From Pseudarthrobacter sp. NS4 (GTDB lineage: Bacteria > Actinomycetota > Actinomycetes > Actinomycetales > Micrococcaceae), in contig NZ_CP103288.1 in the NCBI RefSeq assembly GCF_024758005.1, positions 372,001 through 436,000 of the forward strand: a DNA stretch of 64,000 nt. The letters are read 5' to 3'. A program made the position numbers and the translations under genes. The notes under the pieces were generated by a model that saw nothing but the letters and a program-made list of their open reading frames with translations, was not told the DNA's origin and ran no database searches. Shown piece by piece: positions 45,787 through 54,082 of this stretch. The first letter of the stretch is position 1; every line of letters begins with the position of its first letter.

Positions 45787-46689
45787 ATGGGGGCAGCAGA
45801 CGGGGCAGCCGAGCAGTCCAGGCTGGCTGCTGAAAGGGTTGCCAGGCTCAAGCGCCGGCTCGACCAGGCCGAGCATGCCACGAAGGCGTGGGATGCGGGG
45901 GCAGTAAGCGAGCGGGTGGTTGCTGACAAGCTGAGCGAGCTGGTTCCCCGCGGCTGGTATGTGCTGCACGACGTGCACTGGCCCGGGCGTCCGAAAGCCA
46001 ACCTGGACCACGTCCTGGTGGGTCCCGGCGGCGTGGTGGTGGTGGATACCAAGAACTGGACCGGCGAGGTGCGGGTTGCGTCCGGGGTGCTGTGGCAGGG
46101 CCGTTACGCACGGACCCAGGCGGTGGAAGGCGCGCTGGCCCAATGCGCCGCGGTTGCCTCCGTGGTTTCCCCGCCACACCGGCGGCTGGTCCGTCCCCTC
46201 ATCTGCATGGTCGCGCAGCCGGACCTCTTCGGCATCACCAGCTCCGATGTCGCGGTCGCCGGTGCCCGGCGCCTGGTGGGGGCCATCGAGTCGCTGCCGC
46301 CCGTTTTGGATCAGCAGGCCGTGGTGGGCTTGTACGCGCACCTGGGCCAGGAGCTGACGCATGAGCAGGAGGCCGGCATCACTGCGTTCCGGCATGTCCG
46401 CCCGGGGACCGTGGTGCGGCCGGCAGGAGGGCTGCCGCCGGGGGCGCCGAAAGAGCCGGGAAGTTCACGTCCCGGCGGCGGCCAGGATCCTGCGCCCAGG
46501 GGAAACGTCGCAGGCCGCAGTGGAAGCTCAGCCCAGCCGCGGACCAGCGGAAGCGGAGCAGGAGCAGGGGCACGGAAGGACCGGAAGGTCAAGGCCCACC
46601 AGCATGCGGGCACCAGCGCGGGACGCCTGGCGCTGCTCGCCGCTTTCGTCATTCTCGCCGTTTATATCCTGCCCTATTGGGGACGCTAG
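45787..46689 (+). CDS. NERD (nuclease-related) domain membrane protein
   Basis: 300 residues. After a charged coiled-coil N-terminus (about 1-45), the NERD domain has LDHVLVGPGGVVVVDTKNWTGEV, where Asp and D-x-K mirror PD-(D/E)xK nuclease residues. A long G/P/S-rich linker (about 210-270) leads to a C-terminal transmembrane helix (LALLAAFVILAVYILPYW). Activity is unproven for this family. The 3' end overlaps lysG by 41 bases, convergently. AGTACTTA occurs upstream at 45666-45673. Confidence 0.82.
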   Translation: MGAADGAAEQSRLAAERVARLKRRLDQAEHATKAWDAGAVSERVVADKLSELVPRGWYVLHDVHWPGRPKANLDHVLVGPGGVVVVDTKNWTGEVRVASGVLWQGRYARTQAVEGALAQCAAVASVVSPPHRRLVRPLICMVAQPDLFGITSSDVAVAGARRLVGAIESLPPVLDQQAVVGLYAHLGQELTHEQEAGITAFRHVRPGTVVRPAGGLPPGAPKEPGSSRPGGGQDPAPRGNVAGRSGSSAQPRTSGSGAGAGARKDRKVKAHQHAGTSAGRLALLAAFVILAVYILPYWGR

Positions 46690-47608
46690 CCCCGCGGAGG
46701 GCTTTCGATGGAGGCTGCTTCCGGCCCGACCCGGAGGGTGCCGGGCGGAGGTGCGCCCTGCTGGCCTGGCGGACAGTCGCAGTGATGCGGTTGAGCCGCT
46801 CGGAGTCCAGTGTCCAGGCCTGCCAGTAGAGGGCAACGTCCTCGTGTGTGTCCTCCAGCCGGACAAGGGACCCTTTGGCGATCTCCCCGGTGAGCTGCAG
46901 TTCGGGGATCATTCCCCATCCAAGTCCGGCCCTGACGGCTGCGATGAAGCCTTCCGAGGAGGGGACCGTGTGCGTGGGAGGAGGCTTTTCGATGCCTTTG
47001 GAGGCAAGGAGCCGGCGCTGCAAATCATCCTTGGCGTTGAACTTCAGCACAGGCATGGCGGCCCAGTCCGGGCCCTCGGACGTACTGAACCGCTGATGAA
47101 GTCCGGCGGCAGCCAGCGGGATGTACCGCATGTGCCCCAGCAGCTCCACCCGGCAGCCGCTCACCGGCACGGGATCCGAGGTTACGGCTCCCATCACTTC
47201 ACCTTCACGAAGGAGCTGGCTGCTGTAGCCCTGGTCCTCCACATGGAGGTCTATTGTGGTGTCGTCCCAGCCGGCGGCCTCGCCGAGGACAGGGACGAAC
47301 CAGGTGGCCAGCGAATCCGCGTTGACGGCCACCGGAAGGTGCGTCCGGGATGACCGGCCGCTTCCTAACGCGCTCGAGGTCTCGGCTTCAAGGACCTGCA
47401 CCTGCCGCGCCATGCGCAGCAGAAGCATACCGGCCTCGGTAGCGCTGCACGGCAGCCGGCGGCGCACCAGGACCTGACCCACGGAAGCTTCCAGTGCCTT
47501 GATGCGCTGGCTTACGGCGGAGGGGGTGATCCGCAAAGCGTCTGCTGCAGCCTCGAAAGTTCCCTCGTCGATCACCGCGGTAAGTGCTTTCAGGTGGTCA
47601 AGGTTCAT
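46649..47608 (-). CDS. lysG: LysR family regulator, ArgP/LysG type
   Basis: 319 residues. The HTH (LDHLKALTAVIDEGTFEAAADALRITPSAVSQRIKALE) and effector domain follow the ArgP/LysG pattern. It is divergent from a LysE exporter with a 70-base gap, the classical arrangement in which LysG senses lysine/arginine and activates lysE. The last 25 residues are basic and extend beyond the usual end. Confidence 0.9.
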   Translation of the reverse strand: MNLDHLKALTAVIDEGTFEAAADALRITPSAVSQRIKALEASVGQVLVRRRLPCSATEAGMLLLRMARQVQVLEAETSSALGSGRSSRTHLPVAVNADSLATWFVPVLGEAAGWDDTTIDLHVEDQGYSSQLLREGEVMGAVTSDPVPVSGCRVELLGHMRYIPLAAAGLHQRFSTSEGPDWAAMPVLKFNAKDDLQRRLLASKGIEKPPPTHTVPSSEGFIAAVRAGLGWGMIPELQLTGEIAKGSLVRLEDTHEDVALYWQAWTLDSERLNRITATVRQASRAHLRPAPSGSGRKQPPSKALRGASVPNRAGYKRRE

Positions 47609-47678
47609 GAAGCAACTCTAATGGAGGCGAACAATCCGTTATTTGTCTTCATTCTGGGGCGGGATTACCGTCAGAAGC

Positions 47679-48275
47679 ATGATGACCGTATGGGCCACCG
47701 GCCTGCTGACCGGCCTGGCACTGATCGTGGCGATCGGGGCGCAGAACGCCTTCGTGCTGCGCCAGGGAATCCGGCGGGAACACGTCGGTGCCGTGGTGGC
47801 CGTGTGCATGGCCGGTGATGCTGCGCTGATCCTTGGCGGCACCGCCGGCATCGGGGCCCTGGTCACCCAGTTTCCCGAGGCCTTGGAGGTGCTGCGCTGG
47901 GGCGGGGCTGCTTACCTGCTGTGGTGGGCGGTGCGATCCTTTATCTCCGCATCTAAGCCTTCCTCGCTGGCAGAACAGCCCCCGAAATCGAAGAACTCCG
48001 TGATCGCCAGTGCAGTCGCGCTGACCTTCCTGAACCCCCACGTCTACCTGGACACTGTGGTGCTGTTGGGCAGCCTCGCGAATCAGCAGGGCGCCGGCGC
48101 GCGCTGGATCTTCGCAAGCGGAGCCGTGACCGGCAGCGTGCTCTGGTTTTCGGCGCTGGGTTATGGGGCACGCACCTTGGCGGGAGTCCTCAGCAGTCCG
48201 GGCACCTGGCGCTGGGTGGACGTTGCCATCGGCGTGCTGATGCTCGTCCTCGCCACCAGATTGGTTATGCACTGA
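47679..48275 (+). CDS. lysE: LysE/ArgO family amino acid exporter
   Basis: 198 residues from ATG 47679 (or 47682), six hydrophobic helices. GLALIVAIGAQNAFVLRQGIRREH and TFLNPHVYLDTVVLLG are hallmark LysE motifs. It exports basic amino acids under control of the divergent lysG. Confidence 0.92.
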   Translation: MMTVWATGLLTGLALIVAIGAQNAFVLRQGIRREHVGAVVAVCMAGDAALILGGTAGIGALVTQFPEALEVLRWGGAAYLLWWAVRSFISASKPSSLAEQPPKSKNSVIASAVALTFLNPHVYLDTVVLLGSLANQQGAGARWIFASGAVTGSVLWFSALGYGARTLAGVLSSPGTWRWVDVAIGVLMLVLATRLVMH

Positions 48276-48333
48276 CCGGTTCGGGACCCGCCGTTCACCG
48301 GTAGGCTGGGAAGCAAAATCCTAGGGGGAAACC

Positions 48334-48861
48334 TTGACTGACCAGCCTTCCCAGCGCCCGGAGTACCCGGGGGCCAATTCCCCGGGCGGGGACCAGCGGC
48401 CCGGCACACCGCCGTCGGGCTATGAACCACCCCGCTTCGTCCCGCCATACGGCTCAGAAGCTTCCCAGCAGCCTCCCGCCGGCCGCGGTGCCTATGACCA
48501 GGGCAACCAATACGGCGGGGGACAGTACAGCGGAAGCCGATATGGCGGCAGCCCCTACTCCCAGCCTGCAGCCCCTTACGGGCAGCCGGCCTACTACGGC
48601 ATGCCCGCCGAGCCCAAGACGCTGAGCATCGCCAGCATGGTCTGCGGCATCGCCTCCGTGATCATGGGCTGGCTGCTTCTTCCGCAGATCGCTGCGATCG
48701 TGACGGGCCACATGGCCCTCAAGCGGGAGCCCTCCGGAAAGGGTATGTCCATTACCGGCCTGGTCCTCGGCTACCTGTGCCTGCTCGGTTACGGGGCGTT
48801 CTGGCTGCTGCTCATAATCGGGCTGGCGTACGCCGGCTCCACGGCAACCTACGGGTACTGA
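48334..48861 (+). CDS. DUF4190 domain membrane protein
   Basis: 175 residues from TTG 48334 with GGGGG five bases ahead. The first 90 residues are Pro/Gly/Tyr/Gln rich (YGGGQYSGSRYGGSPYSQ) and disordered. Two transmembrane helices of the DUF4190 type follow (SIASMVCGIASVIMGWLLLP; GLVLGYLCLLGYGAFWLLLII) around GHMALKRE. Function is unknown. Confidence 0.82.
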   Translation: MTDQPSQRPEYPGANSPGGDQRPGTPPSGYEPPRFVPPYGSEASQQPPAGRGAYDQGNQYGGGQYSGSRYGGSPYSQPAAPYGQPAYYGMPAEPKTLSIASMVCGIASVIMGWLLLPQIAAIVTGHMALKREPSGKGMSITGLVLGYLCLLGYGAFWLLLIIGLAYAGSTATYGY

Positions 48862-48918
48862 CCCGGATTTCGAAGCGCCGGCAACACAACACCGGCAATC
48901 ACAACCCTGGCGACCCAA

Positions 48919-48970
48919 GACGGCGGCCCGCCGAATGGTCGCCGCGCGGGCCGCCGTCGTCTTTCCTTAG
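48919..48970. terminator. Hairpin terminator between convergent genes
   Basis: A perfect 13-bp stem (48919-48931 with 48946-48958) around a 14-base loop, then GTCTTTCCTT on the plus strand. It ends the DUF4190 gene and lies just after the gntR stop on the other strand. Confidence 0.7.
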
Positions 48971-49740
48971 GGCCCCTGGCGGAGCAGCTCCACATCCGAA
49001 ACGAGCTCGATGTGGGCCAGCATGGCCTCAGCTGCCCCTTCGGCATCCTGGGACCTGATGGCATCCGCAATCTTGCGGTGGGAGGCCAAGGACTGCTCTG
49101 GCCTGCCCGGCTGGCCCAGTGACTCCATCCTTGTCTCAAGGATCATCTCGGCAATGAACGCCATAAGCTGCGCCAGCACTGACGAGTGTGCCGCCGCCGT
49201 GACGGCCTGATGGAACAGCTCATCACCGCGGGTGCCGCGGTCGCCGTCATTAATCTCGCGTGACATGACGTCCAGGGCCTCGTCTATTGCCTTGAGGTCT
49301 TCGTCCGTACGCCTGGCAGCGGCGAGCGCTGCAAGCTTTACCTCCAGGGTGCTGCGTGCTTCCACAATTTCCGGCAGCCGGCTTCGGTGCTCGCGCAGCC
49401 CCTTGATCACGGAAGCGACACTGGGGCGGCGCGCAAGAACGGCACCCGTACCGTGCTGCACATCGATGACGCCCAGGACCTCAAGGGCAACCAGGGCCTG
49501 GGCCAGGGTGGCCCGGGAGACGCCGAGGCGCTCCGCAAGGTCCCGTTCAGCGGGCAGGAGGTCACCCGGCCCCAGCCGGGCGGACTCGATGTAGGCCAGG
49601 ATCTGCTCAACCAGCTGCTCGTAAAGCCGCGGCCGTGCGACTCGCTCCAGTCCCAGCCGTGATGTCTTCTCCACAAAAGCCCTCACTTTGTTGTCGATCT
49701 TCCAAGAATACAGGGAGCTGCTATTGACATACAGACTCAC
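48967..49740 (-). CDS. GntR family regulator (FadR subfamily)
   Basis: Up to 257 residues from ATG 49740; a later GTG start near residue 19 is possible. HTH region: LYEQLVEQILAYIESARLGPGDLLPAERDLAERLGVSRATLAQAL. The FCD domain has DELFHQAVTAAAHSSVL and SHRKIADAI with the metal-type His residues. It is divergent from the CoA transferase/carboxyltransferase pair and likely controls them through a palindrome at 49758-49770. Confidence 0.88.
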   Translation of the reverse strand: MSLYVNSSSLYSWKIDNKVRAFVEKTSRLGLERVARPRLYEQLVEQILAYIESARLGPGDLLPAERDLAERLGVSRATLAQALVALEVLGVIDVQHGTGAVLARRPSVASVIKGLREHRSRLPEIVEARSTLEVKLAALAAARRTDEDLKAIDEALDVMSREINDGDRGTRGDELFHQAVTAAAHSSVLAQLMAFIAEMILETRMESLGQPGRPEQSLASHRKIADAIRSQDAEGAAEAMLAHIELVSDVELLRQGP

Positions 49741-49757
49741 ACTCTAGGAGGCTAGGC

Positions 49758-49770
49758 CAGTGGTCCACTG
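49758..49770. promoter_or_regulatory. Candidate GntR operator (13-bp perfect palindrome)
   Basis: CAGTGG-T-CCACTG lies between the divergent gntR and CoA-transferase genes. A TTGACA lies nearby on the plus strand (about 49724-49729). Confidence 0.5.
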
Positions 49771-49835
49771 CCGGGGAAGATGCTTCCGTAAACCTTCGTC
49801 CCGGCCGCCTACCAACTCAGAAAAGGAACCAGCAT

Positions 49836-51044
49836 ATGAGCAGAGCTCACCATCCCCAAGGTCCGCTGGCCGGACACACGGTCGTTGACCTGAGCCGGGC
49901 CCTGGCCGGCCCGCATGCCGGCATGATGCTGGCGGACCTGGGCGCCCGTGTCATCAAGGTGGAGAATCCCGGTGCCGGGGACGATACCCGCGGCTGGGGT
50001 CCACCGTTTGTCGGCCCGGAAAACGACCTTCAGTCCACGTACTTCATGTCCTGCAACCGCAACAAGGAGTCCATCAGCCTGGACCTGAAGAGCGGGGAGG
50101 GCCAGGCCGTGTTGCGGGGGCTGCTGGAGCGGGCCGACGTGGTGATCGAGAACTTCCGCCCCGGCGTCATGGACCGGCTGGGCTTCCCGATGGCCGCCAT
50201 GCACGAACTCAACCCCCGGCTGGTGATCCTGTCCATCACCGGCTTCGGCCACGACGGGCCCGAGTCGCAGCGCAGCGGCTACGACCAGATCCTCCAGGGC
50301 GAGGCGGGCCTGATGTCCCTCACCGGCTCCGGGCCGGACGATCCCCAGCGGGTGGGCGTCCCCATTGCCGACCTGCTGGCCGGCATGAACGGGGCGTTCG
50401 GTGTACTGGCGGCGCTGGTGGAACGTGACCGGACCGGCCACGGCCAGGTGGTGCGCACCTCGCTGCTGGCATCGCTGATCGGGGTCCACGCCTTCCAGGG
50501 CACCCGCACCACGGTGGCGGGGGAAGTTCCACAGGCGCAGGGCAACCACCACCCTTCCATCGCCCCCTACGGGCTGTTCGCATGCAAGGACGGCAGCGTC
50601 CAGATCAGCGTCGGCAGCGAAAAGCTGTGGTCCTCCTTCGCGGCCGCGTTCGCCCTGGATCCCGCCGCACCCGGCTTTGCCAGCAACGCGGAAAGGGTGC
50701 GGAACCGCGCCGGGGTGATTGCCGCCGTCGAACGCGTCTTTGCCGGTTATGGCGCCGCGGAACTGCTGCAAAAGCTGAACGACGCCGGGATCCCGGCCGG
50801 GAAGGTCCGCTCGCTGGATGAGGTGTACGCCTGGGAACAGGTGGCGTCACAGGGCCTGGTGGTGGAGGTGGACCACCCGCTGCTCGGCAAAGTCAGCCTG
50901 CCCGGCCCCCCGCTGCGGTTCTTTGCCCCGGGCGGCGCCGCAGAAACCACCGTTACAGAGCATGTGGCCCCGCCGCTTCTGGACGCCGATGGGGAGTCCA
51001 TTCGGGAATGGCTGGGCCTGACCGCTGCCGCGGGGGCGAAATAG
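49836..51044 (+). CDS. CaiB/BaiF family (class III) CoA transferase
   Basis: 402 residues. VVDLSRALAGPHAGMMLADLGARVIKVENPGAGD is the family start; ENFRPGVMDRLG follows; the Asp in SGYDQILQGEAG is the catalytic residue that forms the CoA-ester intermediate. It moves CoA between carboxylic acids. It is immediately followed (1 base) by a carboxyltransferase gene and divergent from a GntR regulator, so it probably activates an organic acid for the next enzyme. The substrate is unknown. Confidence 0.92.
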   Translation: MSRAHHPQGPLAGHTVVDLSRALAGPHAGMMLADLGARVIKVENPGAGDDTRGWGPPFVGPENDLQSTYFMSCNRNKESISLDLKSGEGQAVLRGLLERADVVIENFRPGVMDRLGFPMAAMHELNPRLVILSITGFGHDGPESQRSGYDQILQGEAGLMSLTGSGPDDPQRVGVPIADLLAGMNGAFGVLAALVERDRTGHGQVVRTSLLASLIGVHAFQGTRTTVAGEVPQAQGNHHPSIAPYGLFACKDGSVQISVGSEKLWSSFAAAFALDPAAPGFASNAERVRNRAGVIAAVERVFAGYGAAELLQKLNDAGIPAGKVRSLDEVYAWEQVASQGLVVEVDHPLLGKVSLPGPPLRFFAPGGAAETTVTEHVAPPLLDADGESIREWLGLTAAAGAK

Positions 51045-51045
51045 C

Positions 51046-52572
51046 ATGCCGACCACCGAAAAGCTGCGGCACCTCAGCGCCGCTGAACTGCTGGGCAGCG
51101 TGGTGGACGAGGGGTCCTTCACCTCCTGGGACACCCCGGCGCAGGAACCGGCGCTGTCCGAAGAGTACGCCCGGGACCTGGCCAGGGCGCGGGAACGGAG
51201 TGGAACGGACGAATCCGTCATCACCGGCGCCGGCCTCATCCGCGGCCGCCGGGTGGCAGTGATCGTCAGCGAATTTTCTTTCCTGGCGGGATCCATCGGC
51301 CACGCCGCGGCGGAGCGGATCGTGGCCGCCGTGGAACGGGCCACTGCCGAAGGGCTGCCGCTGCTGGCCGGTCCGGCATCCGGCGGCACGCGCATGCAGG
51401 AGGGCACTCCCGCATTCCTGTCCATGGTGAAGATCACCGGCGCGGTGAGGGCGCACCGGCAGGCCGGCCTTCCCTACCTGGTCTATCTGCGCCATCCCAC
51501 CACCGGCGGTGTGATGGCCTCGTGGGGATCCCTGGGGCACATCAACGTGGCGGAACCCGGCGCGTTGCTGGGTTTTCTGGGACCCCGGGTCTACGAAGCC
51601 CTGCACGGGGAAGCATTCCCCGGCAACGTACAGGTGGCGGAGAACCTGTTCCACAAAGGGCTGATCGACGGGGTGGTGGAGCCGGCAGATCTTGCCGGCC
51701 TGGTGGGCAGGGCGCTGGATATCCTGGTGCCCCCCGTGGATGTGTCGCCCGGGCCGGACGTTGTGCCTGCCGCACCGCCCACGCTGTCTGTCCGGCCCGC
51801 TGCCGTGGATGCCTGGACGTCGATCGAGATTTCACGCCGGCCGCGGCGGCCGGACCTGCGCCAGCTTCTTAGATACGGCGCCACCGACGCCCTGCCGCTG
51901 AACGGGACCGGGCAGGGGGAGAAGGACCCCGGGCTGCTGCTGGCGCTGGCCCGCTTCGGGAGCCAGTCCTGCATTGTCCTGGGACATGCCCGCCCGCTGC
52001 GGAAGGATGCGGCCGGGATGGGCCCGGGGTCGCTGCGGGAGGCGCGGCGCGGCATGAAACTCGCGGAGGAATTGCGGCTGCCGCTGCTCACGGTCATTGA
52101 CACCGCAGGTGCAGCCCTCTCCCAGGAAGCGGAAGAGGGCGGCCTGGCAGGCGAAATCGCGCGCTCCCTGCACGAGCTGATCGGGTTGGAATCGCCGTCG
52201 GTCTCGGTACTGCTGGGCCAGGGGGCCGGGGGAGGGGCGCTTGCGCTGTTGCCCGCCGACCGGACCATCGCCGCCCAGCACAGCTGGCTTTCCCCGTTGC
52301 CTCCCGAGGGTGCGAGCGCCATCGTACACCGCACCACCGCCTTTGCCCCGGCCATGGCCCAGGCGCAGGGGGTAAACGTGGCATCGCTCTACGCCAACGG
52401 ACTGGTGGACCACATCGTGGATGAACGGAATGACGCTTCGCTGGAGCCGCGCCAATTCTGCGTAAGGATGGCCAGCGCCATCGAGTACGAACTGGGGTCA
52501 GTTACCGGGGTGCCCGTGGCCGAACTGGTGGCATCGCGGGCAGGAAAATACCGCAACCTCGGCGGTATCTGA
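51046..52572 (+). CDS. Fused beta-alpha acyl-CoA carboxyltransferase
   Basis: 508 residues. The N-half is AccD-like (GPASGGTRMQEGTPAFLSM, HPTTGGVMASWGSLG) and the C-half AccA-like (VIDTAGAALSQEAEEGGLAGEIARSL, GQGAGGGALALLPADR). The Cys4 zinc ribbon of bacterial AccD is absent. No biotin carboxylase or biotin carrier is near. It may work with a distant biotin subunit or transfer a carboxyl group to or from the CoA ester formed by the adjacent CaiB protein. A malonyl-CoA-type decarboxylase role is also possible. Confidence 0.85.
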   Translation: MPTTEKLRHLSAAELLGSVVDEGSFTSWDTPAQEPALSEEYARDLARARERSGTDESVITGAGLIRGRRVAVIVSEFSFLAGSIGHAAAERIVAAVERATAEGLPLLAGPASGGTRMQEGTPAFLSMVKITGAVRAHRQAGLPYLVYLRHPTTGGVMASWGSLGHINVAEPGALLGFLGPRVYEALHGEAFPGNVQVAENLFHKGLIDGVVEPADLAGLVGRALDILVPPVDVSPGPDVVPAAPPTLSVRPAAVDAWTSIEISRRPRRPDLRQLLRYGATDALPLNGTGQGEKDPGLLLALARFGSQSCIVLGHARPLRKDAAGMGPGSLREARRGMKLAEELRLPLLTVIDTAGAALSQEAEEGGLAGEIARSLHELIGLESPSVSVLLGQGAGGGALALLPADRTIAAQHSWLSPLPPEGASAIVHRTTAFAPAMAQAQGVNVASLYANGLVDHIVDERNDASLEPRQFCVRMASAIEYELGSVTGVPVAELVASRAGKYRNLGGI

Positions 52573-52672
52573 CCTTTTCCGCCAGCTGCCTGCCCGGTCG
52601 GTTGCTACCCGCGCCGGTCCCCTGTTGGTGGTGCTGATGGCTTGCCCCGGCGCGGCTGCTGCTTCTGCTCCA

Positions 52673-53077
52673 TTACCGTCGCTTTGGTGCCCGCGCGCGG
52701 CGTGCGTTGGCACGGAGCTGAAGGATGCGTGCGCCGCCGGCCGCGGCCACCAGGACTCCGCCCGTCACGCTGGCGATAAACAGCGCCATGCCCAGCGGTA
52801 AGGCTCCTTCGAATCCCATGAACTGCACCAGCACCTGGTCCTGGTTCTGCAGGATAAAGACGATCAACAGGATCAGCAGGACCAGGGACGCCACAACAGC
52901 GGCCCAGACCACGCCGGCACGCGTCACCTTCGGCTCATCGGCTGATGCGGGCGCAGCGGCGGGGGCGGAGTCTGTGGGCCGCGTCTTCGGGGTCCCTGTA
53001 CGGTCAGCTCGTGAAGTCCCACTGTTGCCGGGTTCCGGCTGCCCCTCAGGCCCAGGCGTGTACTTACCAGCATTCAT
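52673..53077 (-). CDS. LapA/DUF1049-domain membrane protein
   Basis: 134 residues. A polar, disordered first 45 residues, then two transmembrane helices (VVWAAVVASLVLLILLIVFIL and LGMALFIASVTGGVLVAAAGG) around QNQDQVLVQFMGFEGALPLG, the LapA-type signature. A basic tail ends the protein. The function in actinobacteria is not known; E. coli LapA acts in LPS assembly control, which does not apply here. Confidence 0.85.
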   Translation of the reverse strand: MNAGKYTPGPEGQPEPGNSGTSRADRTGTPKTRPTDSAPAAAPASADEPKVTRAGVVWAAVVASLVLLILLIVFILQNQDQVLVQFMGFEGALPLGMALFIASVTGGVLVAAAGGARILQLRANARRARAPKRR

Positions 53078-53419
53078 TCACGTCCCCTTCCAGGATGCTA
53101 AGCATGCTTATGATCCCACCTTAGCGGCAGGCTTCCGGCTTGCACAACGCCATGCCAGTTGTGCTGGCGGTCCGGTATGCCTGCCCGCGCCCGCCGTCGT
53201 TACTTCACCCGCTTTCGGTCCCCACAACTGTCCATCTGATAATGGTGCCGTCCGGGGCGGTGAGGATCCTTCGGCAAGTGCACCCTCGACAGGACGTAGG
53301 ACCTGACCTTCCAGGCATGTGTCCACGCCCAGTCGGCGGCGCCCGCGTCCCAACACAGCGGAAGGGCCCCGGGGGAGGCCCTTCCCTGGATTTCGACCCT
53401 GTGCCATACCGGGGCGGGG
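53078..53419. other. 342-bp gene-poor gap
   Basis: Open frames here lack a family pattern and a good ribosome-binding site. The only structure seen is a nine-base-pair hairpin at 53360-53385 (GGAAGGGCC/GGCCCTTCC), probably the terminator of the minus-strand small genes to its right. The promoter of the LapA-like gene should lie in the left part. Confidence 0.5.
53360..53385 (-). terminator. Hairpin, probable terminator
   Basis: A 9-bp stem with an 8-base loop about 35 bases after the stop of the minus-strand small gene at 53420. No U-tract. Confidence 0.45.
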
Positions 53420-53623
53420 TCAGACCCTTTCCTTGCTTTGTTCGGCGGAGGGCGTGCGGGGCCTTGGCGTCCTGCGCCAGTTGGGGAAGGCCCAGAACGT
53501 GTAATCCTGTGCCTTGACCTGCTCCTCCCGGGTCTCCACCGGGGTCTCCTGCTTGGCTTCAGGCTGGCGCTCAGTTTCCTTCTTGATGCCCCAACCGAAG
53601 TCTTTGCTGGATGAATAGCACAT
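53420..53623 (-). CDS. Small hypothetical protein (MCYSSSKDFGW type)
   Basis: 67 residues from ATG 53623, with AGGAGG six bases ahead. The N-terminus MCYSSSKDFGWGIKKE is a pattern I associate with small actinobacterial hypotheticals; the rest is charged, with FWAFPNWRR near the middle. Function is unknown. It is preceded on the same strand by another small Cys-containing gene. Confidence 0.7.
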   Translation of the reverse strand: MCYSSSKDFGWGIKKETERQPEAKQETPVETREEQVKAQDYTFWAFPNWRRTPRPRTPSAEQSKERV

Positions 53624-53725
53624 CACAGACCTCCTCATAGTGACTGCCCTTTAATCGTCCTCCCGATCCGTTCAGGAGTCGACACCCCCAGGCAATCCAA
53701 CCTTCACCGTCCGGTACCCGATCGC

Positions 53726-53956
53726 TTACGGGACGTCCGCGGCTGTGGCTTCGGCCTCCTGGGGGCCTTGAAAATCGCAGGGGCCCTGGTGGCGGAGTGG
53801 AAGGAGGCAGGTCCTGCCCGTTGGAAGGTGCACCAGCGCACAACGGCCGGTTTTTGCCACATCTTCACGGACAGTGGCATTGCTCAGGTCCGGCCGGGCA
53901 TTTTCACCCCGCCCGGCAGCAGGGACTTCGGCACGGCTTGGGGATTCAGCATTCAT
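53726..53956 (-). CDS. Small Cys/His-containing hypothetical protein
   Basis: 76 residues. GAGGAG lies eight bases ahead of ATG 53956. The core CALVHLPTGRTCLLPLRHQG, followed by PCDF, has three Cys and two His in a spacing that suggests a small zinc-binding knuckle. Ends are disordered. A 16-bp perfect palindrome lies 42 bases upstream. Function is unknown. Confidence 0.6.
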   Translation of the reverse strand: MNAESPSRAEVPAAGRGENARPDLSNATVREDVAKTGRCALVHLPTGRTCLLPLRHQGPCDFQGPQEAEATAADVP

Positions 53957-53997
53957 CAGGGCAACTCCTCGTCGAGCATGGGCTATATGGAGGATGC

Positions 53998-54013
53998 AAG
54001 GCGGTACCGCCTT
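53998..54013. promoter_or_regulatory. 16-bp perfect palindrome
   Basis: AAGGCGGTACCGCCTT lies between the amidase gene end and the start of the small Cys/His protein. With no U-tract in the right direction, an operator role is more likely than termination. Confidence 0.45.
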
Positions 54014-54082
54014 AAAAAGTCTGTGCCCGCCAGGTTACGGGAGGGTTAAAGGCGTATTAGGGGCCGGTCAACAGGCGTCCTG

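Noticed and set aside
45787..46689. NERD protein as part of a defence system
   Set aside because: No helicase, methylase or other defence partner; neighbours are housekeeping genes.
53108..53407. 99-codon open frame in the gap before the small genes
   Set aside because: Low-complexity G/P/R composition, no ribosome-binding site, and it spans the likely terminator.
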